Source of the DNA: a bacterium | GTDB lineage: Bacteria > Bacteroidota > Ignavibacteria > Ignavibacteriales > Ignavibacteriaceae | NCBI GenBank assembly: GCA_016716565.1 | Contig: JADJWC010000004.1 | Span: forward strand, 372,001 to 436,000 | Direction of reading: 5' to 3' | DNA: 64,000 bases | Part shown: one piece after another, positions 8,309 through 17,122 of the stretch | Position numbering within the stretch: the stretch's first letter is position 1 | How the letters are laid out: every line of letters begins with the position of its first letter | Translations under genes and position numbers: made by a program | The notes under the pieces: generated by a model | The model's input: the letters and a program-made list of their open reading frames with translations, nothing else | Databases searched by the model: none | What the model was told of the DNA's origin: nothing

Positions 8309-9222
8309 GCAAGGTGGATCTGTCAGTTAAAATTGGTTCGTTGACTTTGCGTAACCCTATTATGCTTGCTTCTGGAACAGTGGGATATGGAAATGAAATT
8401 TCTGAATTTACAGATTTAAATAAACTTGGCGGAATCGTAACAAAATCATTGAGTCTTAAACCAAGAAAAGGTAATCCGCCGCAAAGAATTGTCGAAACTC
8501 CTTCCGGAATGCTGAATGCGATCGGACTTGCAAATGTGGGAGTTGAAGCTTTCATCAAAGAAAAAATTCCTTTCCTCAAAAAGTATGATGTTCCATTGAT
8601 TTGTAACATTGCCGCTAGTACTATCGAGGAATATGTTGAGTGTACGAAAATTCTAACATCAGAAGAAACAATAAAAGCGTTTGAAATAAATGTTTCATGT
8701 CCGAATGTGAAAGAAGGCGGATTATCCTTCGGTAATGATTTGAAATCCGTAGCACAAATAACAGAGAAAGTAAGAGCGGTAACAACTAAACCTCTGATCA
8801 TGAAGCTTTCTCCGAATGTTTCTTATATTGCCGAATTCGCTAAAGCAGCAAAAGAGAATGGTGCCGATGCTGTTTCTGCAATAAATACTCTCGTTGGTGC
8901 TTCATTTAATATTTTTACGCGCAAACCAAAAATCCAAAATGTTACAGGAGGGTTATCCGGTCCTGCAATCAAACCGGTTGCAATTGCAAAAGTACTGGAA
9001 ATTTCCAGACAGGTTGAAATGCCGATCATAGGAATCGGTGGAATTATGGATTGGAAGGATGTTGTTGAATTTATGATTGCTGGCTCAACTGCTGTTCAGA
9101 TTGGAACATTGAATTTTATCGATCCGACTGCACCAGGAAAAATTGTAAATCAACTGGAAGAACATTGTATCAAAAACGGAATTGAAAAAATTTCAGCACT
9201 AATTGCATCATATCAATTATAA
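8305..9222 (+). CDS. pyrD: dihydroorotate dehydrogenase, class 1B catalytic subunit
   Basis: Oxidises dihydroorotate to orotate in pyrimidine synthesis, using NAD+ through PyrK. The 305-residue protein shows NPIMLASGTVGYG, NAIGLANVGVEAF, the active-site loop NVSCPNVKEGG with the Cys base typical of class 1, and the FMN-phosphate site IIGIGGIMDWKDVVEFMIAGSTAVQIGT. The ATG overlaps the pyrK stop. Class 1B follows from the adjacent PyrK. Confidence 0.96.
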   Translation: MSKVDLSVKIGSLTLRNPIMLASGTVGYGNEISEFTDLNKLGGIVTKSLSLKPRKGNPPQRIVETPSGMLNAIGLANVGVEAFIKEKIPFLKKYDVPLICNIAASTIEEYVECTKILTSEETIKAFEINVSCPNVKEGGLSFGNDLKSVAQITEKVRAVTTKPLIMKLSPNVSYIAEFAKAAKENGADAVSAINTLVGASFNIFTRKPKIQNVTGGLSGPAIKPVAIAKVLEISRQVEMPIIGIGGIMDWKDVVEFMIAGSTAVQIGTLNFIDPTAPGKIVNQLEEHCIKNGIEKISALIASYQL

Positions 9223-9226
9223 TTTG

Positions 9227-10478
9227 ATGGATCTCGAAACTTCACTGAAGAAACTTTTCTCTCTTCACACCTTCGGAATAAAGCTTGGACTTGATAATAC
9301 AATTGGTTTTCTAAATTATCTTGGCAATCCACAGAATGAATTACAGACTATTCACATTGCAGGATCAAATGGAAAAGGGAGCACATCCTCATTTATTGCA
9401 AGCATTTTGATGGAAATGGGTTACAAAGTTGGATTATATACTTCTCCGCATTTTGTGAAGTTCAATGAGAGAATCGTTATTAACGGAAAACAGATTGAAG
9501 AACAAGTATGTTGCTGAATTCATTTCCAGAAACGATAAATATATCGATGAATATCAGCTTACTTTTTTTGAAGTTACTACTGCAATGGCATTCCAATATT
9601 TCAAAGAAACGAAAACTGATTTTTGTGTTATCGAAACAGGATTAGGCGGAAGACTTGATTCAACGAATGTTTTAAATCCATTAGCTGTGGTGATTACAAC
9701 AATCAGTTTAGAACATACAAATGTTTTAGGAAATACAATTGAACAGATTGCATCAGAAAAAGCGGCAATCATTAAAAATGATACGAAGGTATTTACTGGA
9801 TTATTAAAGCCAGAAGCTGAGAGAATAGTAAGAGAAAAATGCATCGAGAAGCAAAGTCAATATCTCCCTTTAAAGAAATATTTAGTTGAAGGAAGTTCAG
9901 AAAGTATCAGAATTCTTGATAACAAAATATTTGAAATCAATCCACCTTTAAAAGGGAGTTATCAAAAAACAAATGCTGCACTTGCTGCTTTAACCGTTGC
10001 CGAAACATTTTCCAAGTTCGATGAGCAGAAGTTCAAAAATGGAATTAAAAATGTTTCAAAGAACACAGGACTCACAGGAAGATATGAGATATATCATAAA
10101 TCACCTCGAATAATTTTTGATTCAGCACATAACCTGGAAGGTATTGAAAATTTTCTTAACGAGTTTAATAAAGAAGCATCCCAATACGACAAGAGATTTT
10201 TGATATTTGGTGCGATGCGGGATAAAGCTATCGAAGAGATGATTAAGAAACTTGGAGAATACTTTGATGAACTACTGCTATCAGAAATCCAGTATGAGAG
10301 GGCAGCAAAACCAAGCGAAATACATGAAATATGCAATCGATTAGATGTTAGAAGCAGAATATTGAACCAGCCCGCTGGTTTCATTAAAGAGTTTAAGAAT
10401 AGTGAATCCAGCAATTGTCTGGTCGTACTTGGTAGCATGTATTTACTTGGTGAAATTAAGCTGCAATTACAAGGATGA
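9227..10478 (+). CDS. folC: bifunctional folylpolyglutamate/dihydrofolate synthase, frame interrupted by net +1 nt
   Basis: Adds glutamate to folates (and to dihydropteroate). The first part has the Mur-ligase P-loop IHIAGSNGKGSTSSF (residues ~42-56) and LYTSPHFVKFNERI, then runs into a stop at 9515. The second part, one base out of frame, continues KYVAEFISRND, LTFFEVTTAMAF, ETGLGGRLDSTN, and later DSAHNLEG. Removing one base near 9499-9503 joins INGKQIEE to KYVAEF and gives a normal 416-residue protein. The start ATG at 9227 is 4 nt after the pyrD stop. As with nuoD, a sequencing indel is the likelier cause. Confidence 0.93.
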
Positions 10479-10483
10479 TTAGC

Positions 10484-10512
10484 TTGACATTTATAAATTT
10501 AAGGTTTATGTT
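10484..10512 (+). promoter_or_regulatory. candidate sigma70-type promoter for rho
   Basis: A perfect TTGACA (10484-10489) is followed after exactly 17 nt by TATGTT (10507-10512). It lies just after folC and would give a leader of about 145 nt before the rho ATG. The leader contains a small ACTGG/CCAGT hairpin at 10585-10601. rho is autoregulated through a long leader in other bacteria, so the length is plausible, but nothing here proves it. Confidence 0.45.
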
Positions 10513-10662
10513 TCGGTGAGCCGCAAAAACCTATCAAGTAATAAACTAAGTGTTATAGTAATAATTTATTCCCCGAATTTGCTGACTGGCTGAAAACCAG
10601 TAAAAATTTATGTAAAATAACTATACCTTCATCCGATAAATAAATAATTCAGGATCAAAACT

Positions 10663-11916
10663 ATGCCAATGGATATATCCGAACTCAAGTCAAAGAAGAT
10701 CGTAGAACTTAATGAGATAGCTAAGGAACTTAATATTCCCGGTTACAGCGATCTTCGCAAACAGGAACTAATTTTCAAAATTTTGGAAGCACAAACTTCG
10801 AAGGATGGACTTACATTCTCAAAAGGCGTACTCGAAGTTCTTCCTGATGGTTATGGTTTCCTACGATCTTCAGATTACAATTATCTTCCTTCACCGGATG
10901 ATATTTATGTATCGCCTTCACAGATTAAAAAATTCAGTCTTCGAACAGGTGACTTTGTCAGCGGGCAAGTCAGACCTCCAAAGGAAGGCGAAAGATTTTT
11001 CGCACTTCTACGTGTCGAAGCTGTAAATGGACTTGCGCCGGAGAATATACGCGAAAGAACGCTTTTCGATAATCTAGTTCCGGTTTATCCAACAAAGAAA
11101 ATTAATCTTGAATCCGCACCCGGTGAATATTCGATGAGAGTTATGGATATGCTCGCACCGATTGGTAAAGGCCAACGCGGTTTGATAGTATCTCCTCCCA
11201 AAAGCGGTAAAACAGTTTTACTTCAGAAAATTGCTAACTCGATTACAAGAAATCACCCCGAAATAAAATTAATTGTATTACTTATTGACGAACGGCCCGA
11301 AGAAGTAACGGATATGGAACGCTCGGTTCAGGGTGAAGTTATCAGCTCAACGTTTGATGAACCAGCTGACAGGCACGTTCAGGTTGCTGATATGGTTATT
11401 GAAAAAGCAAAAAGAATGGTTGAAGCAAATGAGCACGTCGTTATTCTTCTCGATAGTATCACAAGATTAGCAAGAGCTCATAATATAGTTGTTCCGCACA
11501 GTGGAAGAATATTGTCCGGTGGTGTTGATTCAAATGCACTACATAAGCCAAAAAGATTTTTCGGAGCTGCAAGAAATACAGAGGATGGCGGCAGCTTAAC
11601 TATTATTGCAACTGCACTAATCGACACAGGCAGCAGAATGGATGATGTGATCTTCGAAGAATTTAAAGGCACAGGTAATATGGAACTTGTTCTAAACCGT
11701 GATTTAAGTGACAGAAGAATATTCCCGGCAATTGATGTAAACCGTTCAGGAACCAGAAGAGAAGATTTATTGATGAAAGAAGATGATTTAGGAAAGATCT
11801 GGATCCTTAGAAAAATACTCAGTGATTTTAGTCCGGTCGAAGCAATGGAGTTTCTACTTGATAAAATCAGGGGAACAAAGAATAACAAGGACTTCCTGAA
11901 CAATATGAATAACTAA
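10663..11916 (+). CDS. rho: transcription termination factor Rho
   Basis: RNA-dependent hexameric ATPase that ends transcription. The protein is 417 residues, normal for Rho without large inserts. It shows the N-terminal helical domain, the RNA-binding cold-shock-like domain with GVLEVLPDGYGFLRS and YVSPSQIKKFSLRTGD (residues ~55-97), Walker A SPPKSGKTVLLQ at ~177-188, Walker B VVILLDSITRLARAHN, the Q-loop region and GTGNMELVLNRDLSDRRIFPAID. It is set off from folC by 184 nt with its own candidate promoter. Confidence 0.98.
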   Translation: MPMDISELKSKKIVELNEIAKELNIPGYSDLRKQELIFKILEAQTSKDGLTFSKGVLEVLPDGYGFLRSSDYNYLPSPDDIYVSPSQIKKFSLRTGDFVSGQVRPPKEGERFFALLRVEAVNGLAPENIRERTLFDNLVPVYPTKKINLESAPGEYSMRVMDMLAPIGKGQRGLIVSPPKSGKTVLLQKIANSITRNHPEIKLIVLLIDERPEEVTDMERSVQGEVISSTFDEPADRHVQVADMVIEKAKRMVEANEHVVILLDSITRLARAHNIVVPHSGRILSGGVDSNALHKPKRFFGAARNTEDGGSLTIIATALIDTGSRMDDVIFEEFKGTGNMELVLNRDLSDRRIFPAIDVNRSGTRREDLLMKEDDLGKIWILRKILSDFSPVEAMEFLLDKIRGTKNNKDFLNNMNN

Positions 11917-11940
11917 CAGTTAATTTATTTTATTAACTGT
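11916..11940 (+). terminator. AT-rich hairpin after rho
   Basis: A perfect 9-bp inverted repeat, ACAGTTAAT at 11916-11924 and ATTAACTGT at 11932-11940, starts on the last base of the rho stop codon. No run of T follows, so it is at best a weak intrinsic terminator or a 3' processing hairpin. Confidence 0.4.
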
Positions 11941-11993
11941 AAGCAATTTTGCCTTGATTGTAAATCAGCCATTTATATTTTTCATCTAAAAAA

Positions 11994-13265
11994 GTGAAAA
12001 AATTTTTAATTGGGCTTTTCCTATTTAGCGTCACACTATTTGGACAACCAGATTCAGATCCGCAGCAAATCGCTCCCAGATTTCCATTTCAATCAGAAAT
12101 AATTTGGCTTCCAGCTGTTGATAGCAGTTTTTCAGTTTATTACACTTACAGAATTCCCTATAACCTGCTTGTCTTTGAACGTAAAGTGGATTCTTTCAAT
12201 GCCGGTTTCAGTGTAATTGTTGAAATTTTAGATGAAGATTCTAAAATAGTATCAAGGGATATAAAAGACAGCGAGATTACAGTTGAAAATTTTGAGTCGA
12301 CAAACGATAAAAATCTTTTTCTGCAGGATTACTTAAGTTTTAAAATAAAACCGGGTGAATACAAAGTTGCTGCATTCATTTCCGATAAAAATTCATCAGG
12401 CGAAATGCCTCTGAAACCAATCAAAATAGAATTGGAAGATGACAGATCAGTTTTCCATCCTCTCGTTATCAATTCAGAAGAATTAAATTGCAGAGAAAGT
12501 AAATCTTTTACATTAGCTAATGCCGGAGGCAAAATTCCTTTTAGCAATGAAAAATTTCACTTGATTATTCCGATTCGCGATACTAGTATCTCCTCGCTTA
12601 AAGTTACTATTGAAAATAATGATGAAATAATTATTTCTACGTCTGTCAATGAATCTTACATTATACCGATAGGAATTATTGATTGTGATAGGAAGATTTC
12701 TGTCTCCAAAGATGAAGTGAATGTTCGTCTCAGAAATTTTGTACTCCGAAACGTAAATGAAAAACTATTAGAAGGTACAGTTGAATTATCGGTAACTAGT
12801 GAAGATAATTCTGTTGATGAAGAATTCAGTTCTGAGATCGTATGGTTCAATAAACCATTTTCACTGATGGACCCTGAAAAAGCTATCGAATACTTAAACT
12901 TTATCGAACCAGATTCAGTTGTGTATCCACTTTTGAAGCAAAGTAGTGATGATTACTCGGATATTTTGTCTTCGTACTGGGCTAAATACGACCCTAATCC
13001 CGAAACAGTTTTCAACGAAGTGATGTCCGAATACTATAACCGGGTTGATCATTCAATAAAAGAATTCAGAGGTATTGGGAAAGATAATGGGGCAAAGACC
13101 GACAGAGGAGTGGTGTATATAAAATTTGGTAATCCGGAAAAAATTGAACGATCATCAAACTCAATGGGACAAATTGTAGAAACCTGGACGTACTCACAAC
13201 CTGACAGGAAGTTTACTTTCATTGATAGAAAAGGTACTGGTAATTTCACTTTGACCGAAAATTAA
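11994..13265 (+). CDS. secreted GWxTD-domain-like protein
   Basis: The 423-residue protein begins with a signal peptide (KKFLIGLFLFSVTLFGQ) from a GTG start. The middle is beta-rich without a recognised domain. The last ~110 residues match the GWxTD domain layout found in Bacteroidota and Acidobacteriota: a YW..DP.P.T..NE segment, a YYNRVDHSIKEF segment, then the TDRGVVYIKFGNPEKIE motif and a W-Y-Y...F.D end. The name-giving GWxTD reads GAKTD, so the Trp is lost. Function of the family is unknown; it is exported and its genes often sit near cell-envelope genes. Its stop overlaps the pdxA ATG by 1 nt. Confidence 0.75.
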   Translation: MKKFLIGLFLFSVTLFGQPDSDPQQIAPRFPFQSEIIWLPAVDSSFSVYYTYRIPYNLLVFERKVDSFNAGFSVIVEILDEDSKIVSRDIKDSEITVENFESTNDKNLFLQDYLSFKIKPGEYKVAAFISDKNSSGEMPLKPIKIELEDDRSVFHPLVINSEELNCRESKSFTLANAGGKIPFSNEKFHLIIPIRDTSISSLKVTIENNDEIIISTSVNESYIIPIGIIDCDRKISVSKDEVNVRLRNFVLRNVNEKLLEGTVELSVTSEDNSVDEEFSSEIVWFNKPFSLMDPEKAIEYLNFIEPDSVVYPLLKQSSDDYSDILSSYWAKYDPNPETVFNEVMSEYYNRVDHSIKEFRGIGKDNGAKTDRGVVYIKFGNPEKIERSSNSMGQIVETWTYSQPDRKFTFIDRKGTGNFTLTEN

Positions 13266-14266
13266 TGAATAGATTTGTTATAACCTGCGGTGATGTTAAT
13301 GGAATTGGTCCTGAGATATCTGTAAAAGCTCTAAACAAGTTAACTTCTCGAAAAAAATCCTGCAATTTTATTCTAATCATTCCTGAAAAAGTTTTTAATC
13401 GTACAGTTAAAATTGTAAAGCCTGAATTTGATTATGAAATCGTTCAGAAAATTAAAACGAATTATAGAAGCATTCCACAAGTGACTTTACTGAATTTCAG
13501 TTCAGGAAAACAAAAATATGGGGAGCCGACTGTTGATTCAGGCAGAGCTGCATTCACTGCGCTAAAAATATCGTTCGATTTGTTGAAACAGAATTTAGCC
13601 GAAGCAGTAGTAACTGCTCCCGTTTCAAAAACGGCTTTAAAGATGGCAGGAATCAATTATCCTGGTCAGACTGAAATGTATGCTGATTGGTGCGGAGTGA
13701 AGAATTTTGTGATGACATTTTTGTCAAAGCATTTGAGAGTTGGATTGTATTCAATTCATATTCCTCTAAAGAAAGTTTCTATTACAATAAATCAAAAACA
13801 GCTTTCTTTGAAATTGAAAACAGTAATCAATATGTTGAAAGTTGACTTAGGCATCAATAATCCAAAAATTGCTCTACTTGGCTTAAACCCACACGCCGGT
13901 GAAAATGGTATAATCGGAGACGAAGAGAAAAAAATAATTGAACCTGTTCTCAACAATCCGGAATTTAAAAATATTGTAGATGGGCCGTTTCCATCAGATG
14001 CGTTTTTTGCTCATAGAAAATTTAATCACTATGATCTAGTATTTGGTCTTTATCACGATCAGGTATTAATTCCTTTTAAATATATCAATGCAGGAAAAGG
14101 AGTTAACTATTCTGCAGGTCTTCCGATCATCAGAACGTCGCCTGATCACGGGACGGCTTATGATATTGCAGGGAAAGGTATCGCTGACGAATCAAGTATG
14201 ATTGAAGCTTACCGGTATGCTAAACTAATACTTGAAAACAGAAGAAAAAATCTTTCCTCAATATGA
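13265..14266 (+). CDS. pdxA: 4-hydroxythreonine-4-phosphate dehydrogenase
   Basis: NAD-dependent enzyme of pyridoxal-phosphate synthesis (DXP-dependent route). The 333-residue protein has the N-terminal CGDVNGIGPEI, the VVTAPVSKTALK motif and the three metal-binding histidines in YSIHIPL, LNPHAGE and LYHDQVLIPFK. The conserved substrate motif GHTE is GQTE here (residues ~137-140), replacing a histidine known to contact substrate. The rest of the family sequence is intact, so I keep the name, with the possibility that it acts on a related hydroxy-acid phosphate. Confidence 0.88.
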   Translation: MNRFVITCGDVNGIGPEISVKALNKLTSRKKSCNFILIIPEKVFNRTVKIVKPEFDYEIVQKIKTNYRSIPQVTLLNFSSGKQKYGEPTVDSGRAAFTALKISFDLLKQNLAEAVVTAPVSKTALKMAGINYPGQTEMYADWCGVKNFVMTFLSKHLRVGLYSIHIPLKKVSITINQKQLSLKLKTVINMLKVDLGINNPKIALLGLNPHAGENGIIGDEEKKIIEPVLNNPEFKNIVDGPFPSDAFFAHRKFNHYDLVFGLYHDQVLIPFKYINAGKGVNYSAGLPIIRTSPDHGTAYDIAGKGIADESSMIEAYRYAKLILENRRKNLSSI

Positions 14267-14991
14267 AGGTTCGACCTTACGAAAAAGTATCATTGATTTA
14301 CGATAGCTTGATGGAAAATGTTAATTATTCAAGCTGGGCAAATTATATTTTTGAGGTTGCACAAAAACATACTCGGAAATTAGATACAACTCTTGAACTG
14401 GCTGCTGGTAATTGTAAAATCTCGGATCAGATTTACCAAAGATTTAAATATTATCTTGCCGCCGATATTTCTTTGCAAATACTTAAAAGTTCTGATACCA
14501 AAGGAATTCCACGGTTGTGTTGTGATATGATTTCACTTCCTCTTAAAATGAACTTTGATTTAGTTTTTTCTGCTTTCGACAGCGTGAACTATCTGCTCAG
14601 AGAAAAAGATATAAGAGCTCTTTTCAAGCAAGTTTATGAAATACTGGATCCCGAAGGAATTTTTATATTCGATGTAAGTCTGGAATCAAACAGTTTAAAC
14701 TTTATTTATCCCAAAACTATTGAAGGCCGTAGTAATGGATTTCAGTATCAGAGGGTAAGTTATTATAAAAAGCATAGCAGGATTCATCACAATAGCTTTT
14801 ATATTTCGGATGGTATCTCTAATAATTATCGAGAAGAGCATAAACAAAAAATTTACAAACTAGAAACTTATTTTAACCTGGCGGAAAGATGTGGGTTTAA
14901 AGTAACAGCTTGTTATAATTGCTTTACTTTTACCGATATAAAATCCAATGCTGAGCGTGCACAATTCATATTGAAGAAAATAAATCGATGA
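14263..14991 (+). CDS. class I SAM-dependent methyltransferase
   Basis: A 242-residue protein with the Rossmann-type methyltransferase motifs: motif I TLELAAGNCKISDQI (residues ~45-58), YYLAADISLQIL as motif II, and FDLVFSAFDSVNYLL with LDPEGIFIFDV as motifs IV and V. It lacks features that would name the substrate. It overlaps pdxA and the following ABC ATPase by 4 nt on each side, so all three are co-translated. Sits in a pdxA-methyltransferase-ftsE string. Confidence 0.85.
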   Translation: MKVRPYEKVSLIYDSLMENVNYSSWANYIFEVAQKHTRKLDTTLELAAGNCKISDQIYQRFKYYLAADISLQILKSSDTKGIPRLCCDMISLPLKMNFDLVFSAFDSVNYLLREKDIRALFKQVYEILDPEGIFIFDVSLESNSLNFIYPKTIEGRSNGFQYQRVSYYKKHSRIHHNSFYISDGISNNYREEHKQKIYKLETYFNLAERCGFKVTACYNCFTFTDIKSNAERAQFILKKINR

Positions 14992-15674
14992 TGCTTTCGT
15001 TTGACAATGTAGAATTTCATTATAAGAATCAACCGGTATTCACGAATCTGAACATGCAGCTGGATTACGGTGAATTTGTTTTTGTGATCGGTAAAAGCGG
15101 TATCGGCAAAAGCACATTGATGCAATTGATTTATATGAATTTGTTTCCACTTACAGGAACGGTGAGGATTGCTGAGTATGATTCCCAGACAATAAAACCT
15201 CATCAGATCCCGTTGCTCAGAAGAAAAATTGGAGTGATCTTCCAAGACTTCAAGCTGCTTCCTGATCGCAACGTTTATCAGAATTTAGCTTACGTATTAA
15301 AAGTAACCGGAGCCTCTTCTACTGATATTAAAAAGAAGATAAACGAAGTGCTTGCTGAAGTTGGACTTTCGCATAAAAGACTTAATAAGCCGGGTGAACT
15401 TTCCGGCGGTGAACAGCAACGAGTAGCAATTGCACGTGCGATCATAAATGATCCGATACTAATTCTTGCCGATGAACCAACAGGAAATCTTGATCCTGAT
15501 ACTTCATCCGAAATTTTAGCTCTTCTCAAAAAAATAAATAAAAGGGGAACAGCAGTGCTCGTCGTTACTCATAATTACGAGATTGTTAAAAAAGCTAATG
15601 AGAGAGTAATAAAACTTGAAGATGGAAGAGCATTAAAAGCAATTATAAAACCGAAAACAGAACCACAGATTTAA
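14988..15674 (+). CDS. ftsE: FtsE-like ABC transporter ATP-binding protein
   Basis: ATPase that, with FtsX, links cell division to peptidoglycan hydrolases. The 228-residue protein has Walker A GKSGIGKST (residues ~34-42), Q-loop FQDFKLLPDRNVYQN, signature LSGGEQQRVAIARA and Walker B LILADEPTGNLD with the H-loop VVTHN. The KLLPDRNVYQNLAY stretch is typical of FtsE. No ftsX follows; the next gene, adk, is on the other strand, so the partner would be elsewhere. A LolD-type exporter ATPase is the alternative. Confidence 0.8.
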   Translation: MMLSFDNVEFHYKNQPVFTNLNMQLDYGEFVFVIGKSGIGKSTLMQLIYMNLFPLTGTVRIAEYDSQTIKPHQIPLLRRKIGVIFQDFKLLPDRNVYQNLAYVLKVTGASSTDIKKKINEVLAEVGLSHKRLNKPGELSGGEQQRVAIARAIINDPILILADEPTGNLDPDTSSEILALLKKINKRGTAVLVVTHNYEIVKKANERVIKLEDGRALKAIIKPKTEPQI

Positions 15675-15675
15675 G

Positions 15676-16320
15676 TTACTGGAAAAGTAAACGCATCAAC
15701 TCGCTATTAACATCCTCAATGCTGCCAAGACCATTTATCGAAATCACTTTTCCTTGTTTCTCATAATGCTTTAGAACTGGTTCAGTATTTTGCCGAAATA
15801 CATTCAGGCGCTTTCTTATTACTTCTTCTTTGTCATCGTCACGGAGGTAAAAACTATTCTTTGAATTGCATTTTGGACATAGATAAAAATTTTCAATTTC
15901 TGACATTGTAAATATTTGTCCGCAAACTTTGCAGGCTCGCCGGTTATTCAATCTTTTAACAATTTCTTCTTCATCAGCATAAATATTAATGAGCTTGATA
16001 TCACTTAAATTTAGTTCGGTAAGAAGTTTGTCAAGTTCAACTGCTTGATTTATTGTTCGGGGAAATCCGTCAAGAATGAAACCGTTTTCACAATCAGATT
16101 TTTTTAATCTTTCATGAATGATACCCATCATGATATTGTCTGGAACAAGATCGCCTCTGCTCATAATTTCATCTGCTTTTTTTCCAAGTTCAGTTTGATC
16201 TTTGACGGCTTGTCTTAAAATATCCCCGGTAGAAATATGAGGAATATTGAATTTAGAGGAGAGCAATTTTGCCTGTGTTCCTTTACCAACGCCGGGTGCC
16301 CCAAATAATAGTAGTCGCAT
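15676..16320 (-). CDS. adk: adenylate kinase
   Basis: Converts ATP and AMP to two ADP. The 214-residue protein has the P-loop LLFGAPGVGKGTQAKLL, AMP-binding ISTGDILRQA and GFPRTINQA. The LID domain is the zinc type, with four cysteines in CKVCGQIF and LCPKCNS. Length is normal. It is 46 nt downstream of tadA on the same strand and its stop faces the stop of ftsE with 1 nt between. Confidence 0.97.
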   Translation of the reverse strand: MRLLLFGAPGVGKGTQAKLLSSKFNIPHISTGDILRQAVKDQTELGKKADEIMSRGDLVPDNIMMGIIHERLKKSDCENGFILDGFPRTINQAVELDKLLTELNLSDIKLINIYADEEEIVKRLNNRRACKVCGQIFTMSEIENFYLCPKCNSKNSFYLRDDDKEEVIRKRLNVFRQNTEPVLKHYEKQGKVISINGLGSIEDVNSELMRLLFQ

Positions 16321-16366
16321 AAAGAATATTTTTTTTACTGCAAATTAGAGAAATTAAAATGTAGTC

Positions 16367-16861
16367 TCAAGCTGTTGGAGGAGAAAACTTTAAGGCATTT
16401 TTATTCTTCAATATGTCGAAGAAATCCTGTAATAATTTTGTGCTTTCATCCGAATAAATTCCCGAATAAACATTTATTTTATGGTTTGTTTTTCCATCCT
16501 CAGCGAGATTGTAAATACTTCCGCAGGCACCAAATTTTGGATCATATGCAGAGAAGTACAAATCAGCAACGCGTGAGGCTAGCAAAGCACCCGTACACAT
16601 GATGCAAGGTTCCAAAGTTACAAATATTGCGCAGTCATTCAGACGCCAGTTACCGATATGATTTGCAGCAGAAGTAATAGCGATCATTTCTGCATGAGCA
16701 GTTGCATCTTTTAATCTTTCAACCTGATTATGACCACGACCAATTATTTTGTTGTCTTTTACAACTACAGCACCAACCGGAACTTCATTTTCTTCAAAAG
16801 CTTGTTCAGCTTCCTGAAGGGCTGCGAACATAAATTTGTACTTTGTTTCATCGAAAATCAT
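16367..16861 (-). CDS. tadA: tRNA-specific adenosine deaminase
   Basis: Converts A34 to inosine in tRNA-Arg(ACG), and is required for reading CGN codons. The 164-residue protein has the zinc/catalytic motifs ATAHAEMIAI and VTLEPCIMCTGALLASRV. That role fits with the genome's tRNA-Arg(ACG), which is present in this window at 33009. It lies 90 nt downstream of the tRNA-Arg(UCG) gene on the same strand. Confidence 0.95.
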   Translation of the reverse strand: MIFDETKYKFMFAALQEAEQAFEENEVPVGAVVVKDNKIIGRGHNQVERLKDATAHAEMIAITSAANHIGNWRLNDCAIFVTLEPCIMCTGALLASRVADLYFSAYDPKFGACGSIYNLAEDGKTNHKINVYSGIYSDESTKLLQDFFDILKNKNALKFSPPTA

Positions 16862-16951
16862 AAAGAGTTATTACAGTAATTTTTGTATATGTAGTTGATT
16901 AATGGTGCTTGATTGATATATGATTTTTGGGATTTGTGATTTTAAAAGTTG

Positions 16952-17025
16952 TACGCCTGTAGGGACTCGAACCCCAAACCGCCTGATCCGAAGTCAGGTG
17001 CTCTATCCAATTGAGCTACAGGCGC
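16952..17025 (-). tRNA. tRNA-Arg (anticodon UCG)
   Basis: The 74-nt minus-strand sequence folds as a cloverleaf: acceptor GCGCCTG pairs with CAGGCGT (G1 with U72), D-arm GCTCAATTGGATAGAGC, anticodon stem CCTGA/TCAGG with loop CTTCGGA giving anticodon TCG, and T-arm TTTGGGGTTCGAGTCCC. No CCA is encoded. It closely resembles the tRNA-Arg(ACG) at 33009. Confidence 0.95.
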
Positions 17026-17073
17026 AATAATTACTTCGTAAAAATAGAGATGAGCAGATGCAATTGCAATAAA

Positions 17074-17097
17074 AAAGCTGCTTTTGACAGCAGCTTT
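17074..17097 (-). terminator. rho-independent terminator of the radical SAM gene
   Basis: An 8-bp stem AAAGCTGC (17074-17081) / GCAGCTTT (17090-17097) with an 8-nt loop. On the minus strand the stem is followed by a run of T (complement of the A run at 17071-17076). It lies 26 nt after the stop of the radical SAM gene and separates it from the tRNA-Arg gene. Confidence 0.8.
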
Positions 17098-17122
17098 CTA
17101 TTTTTACATCTTAATCGGTTTT

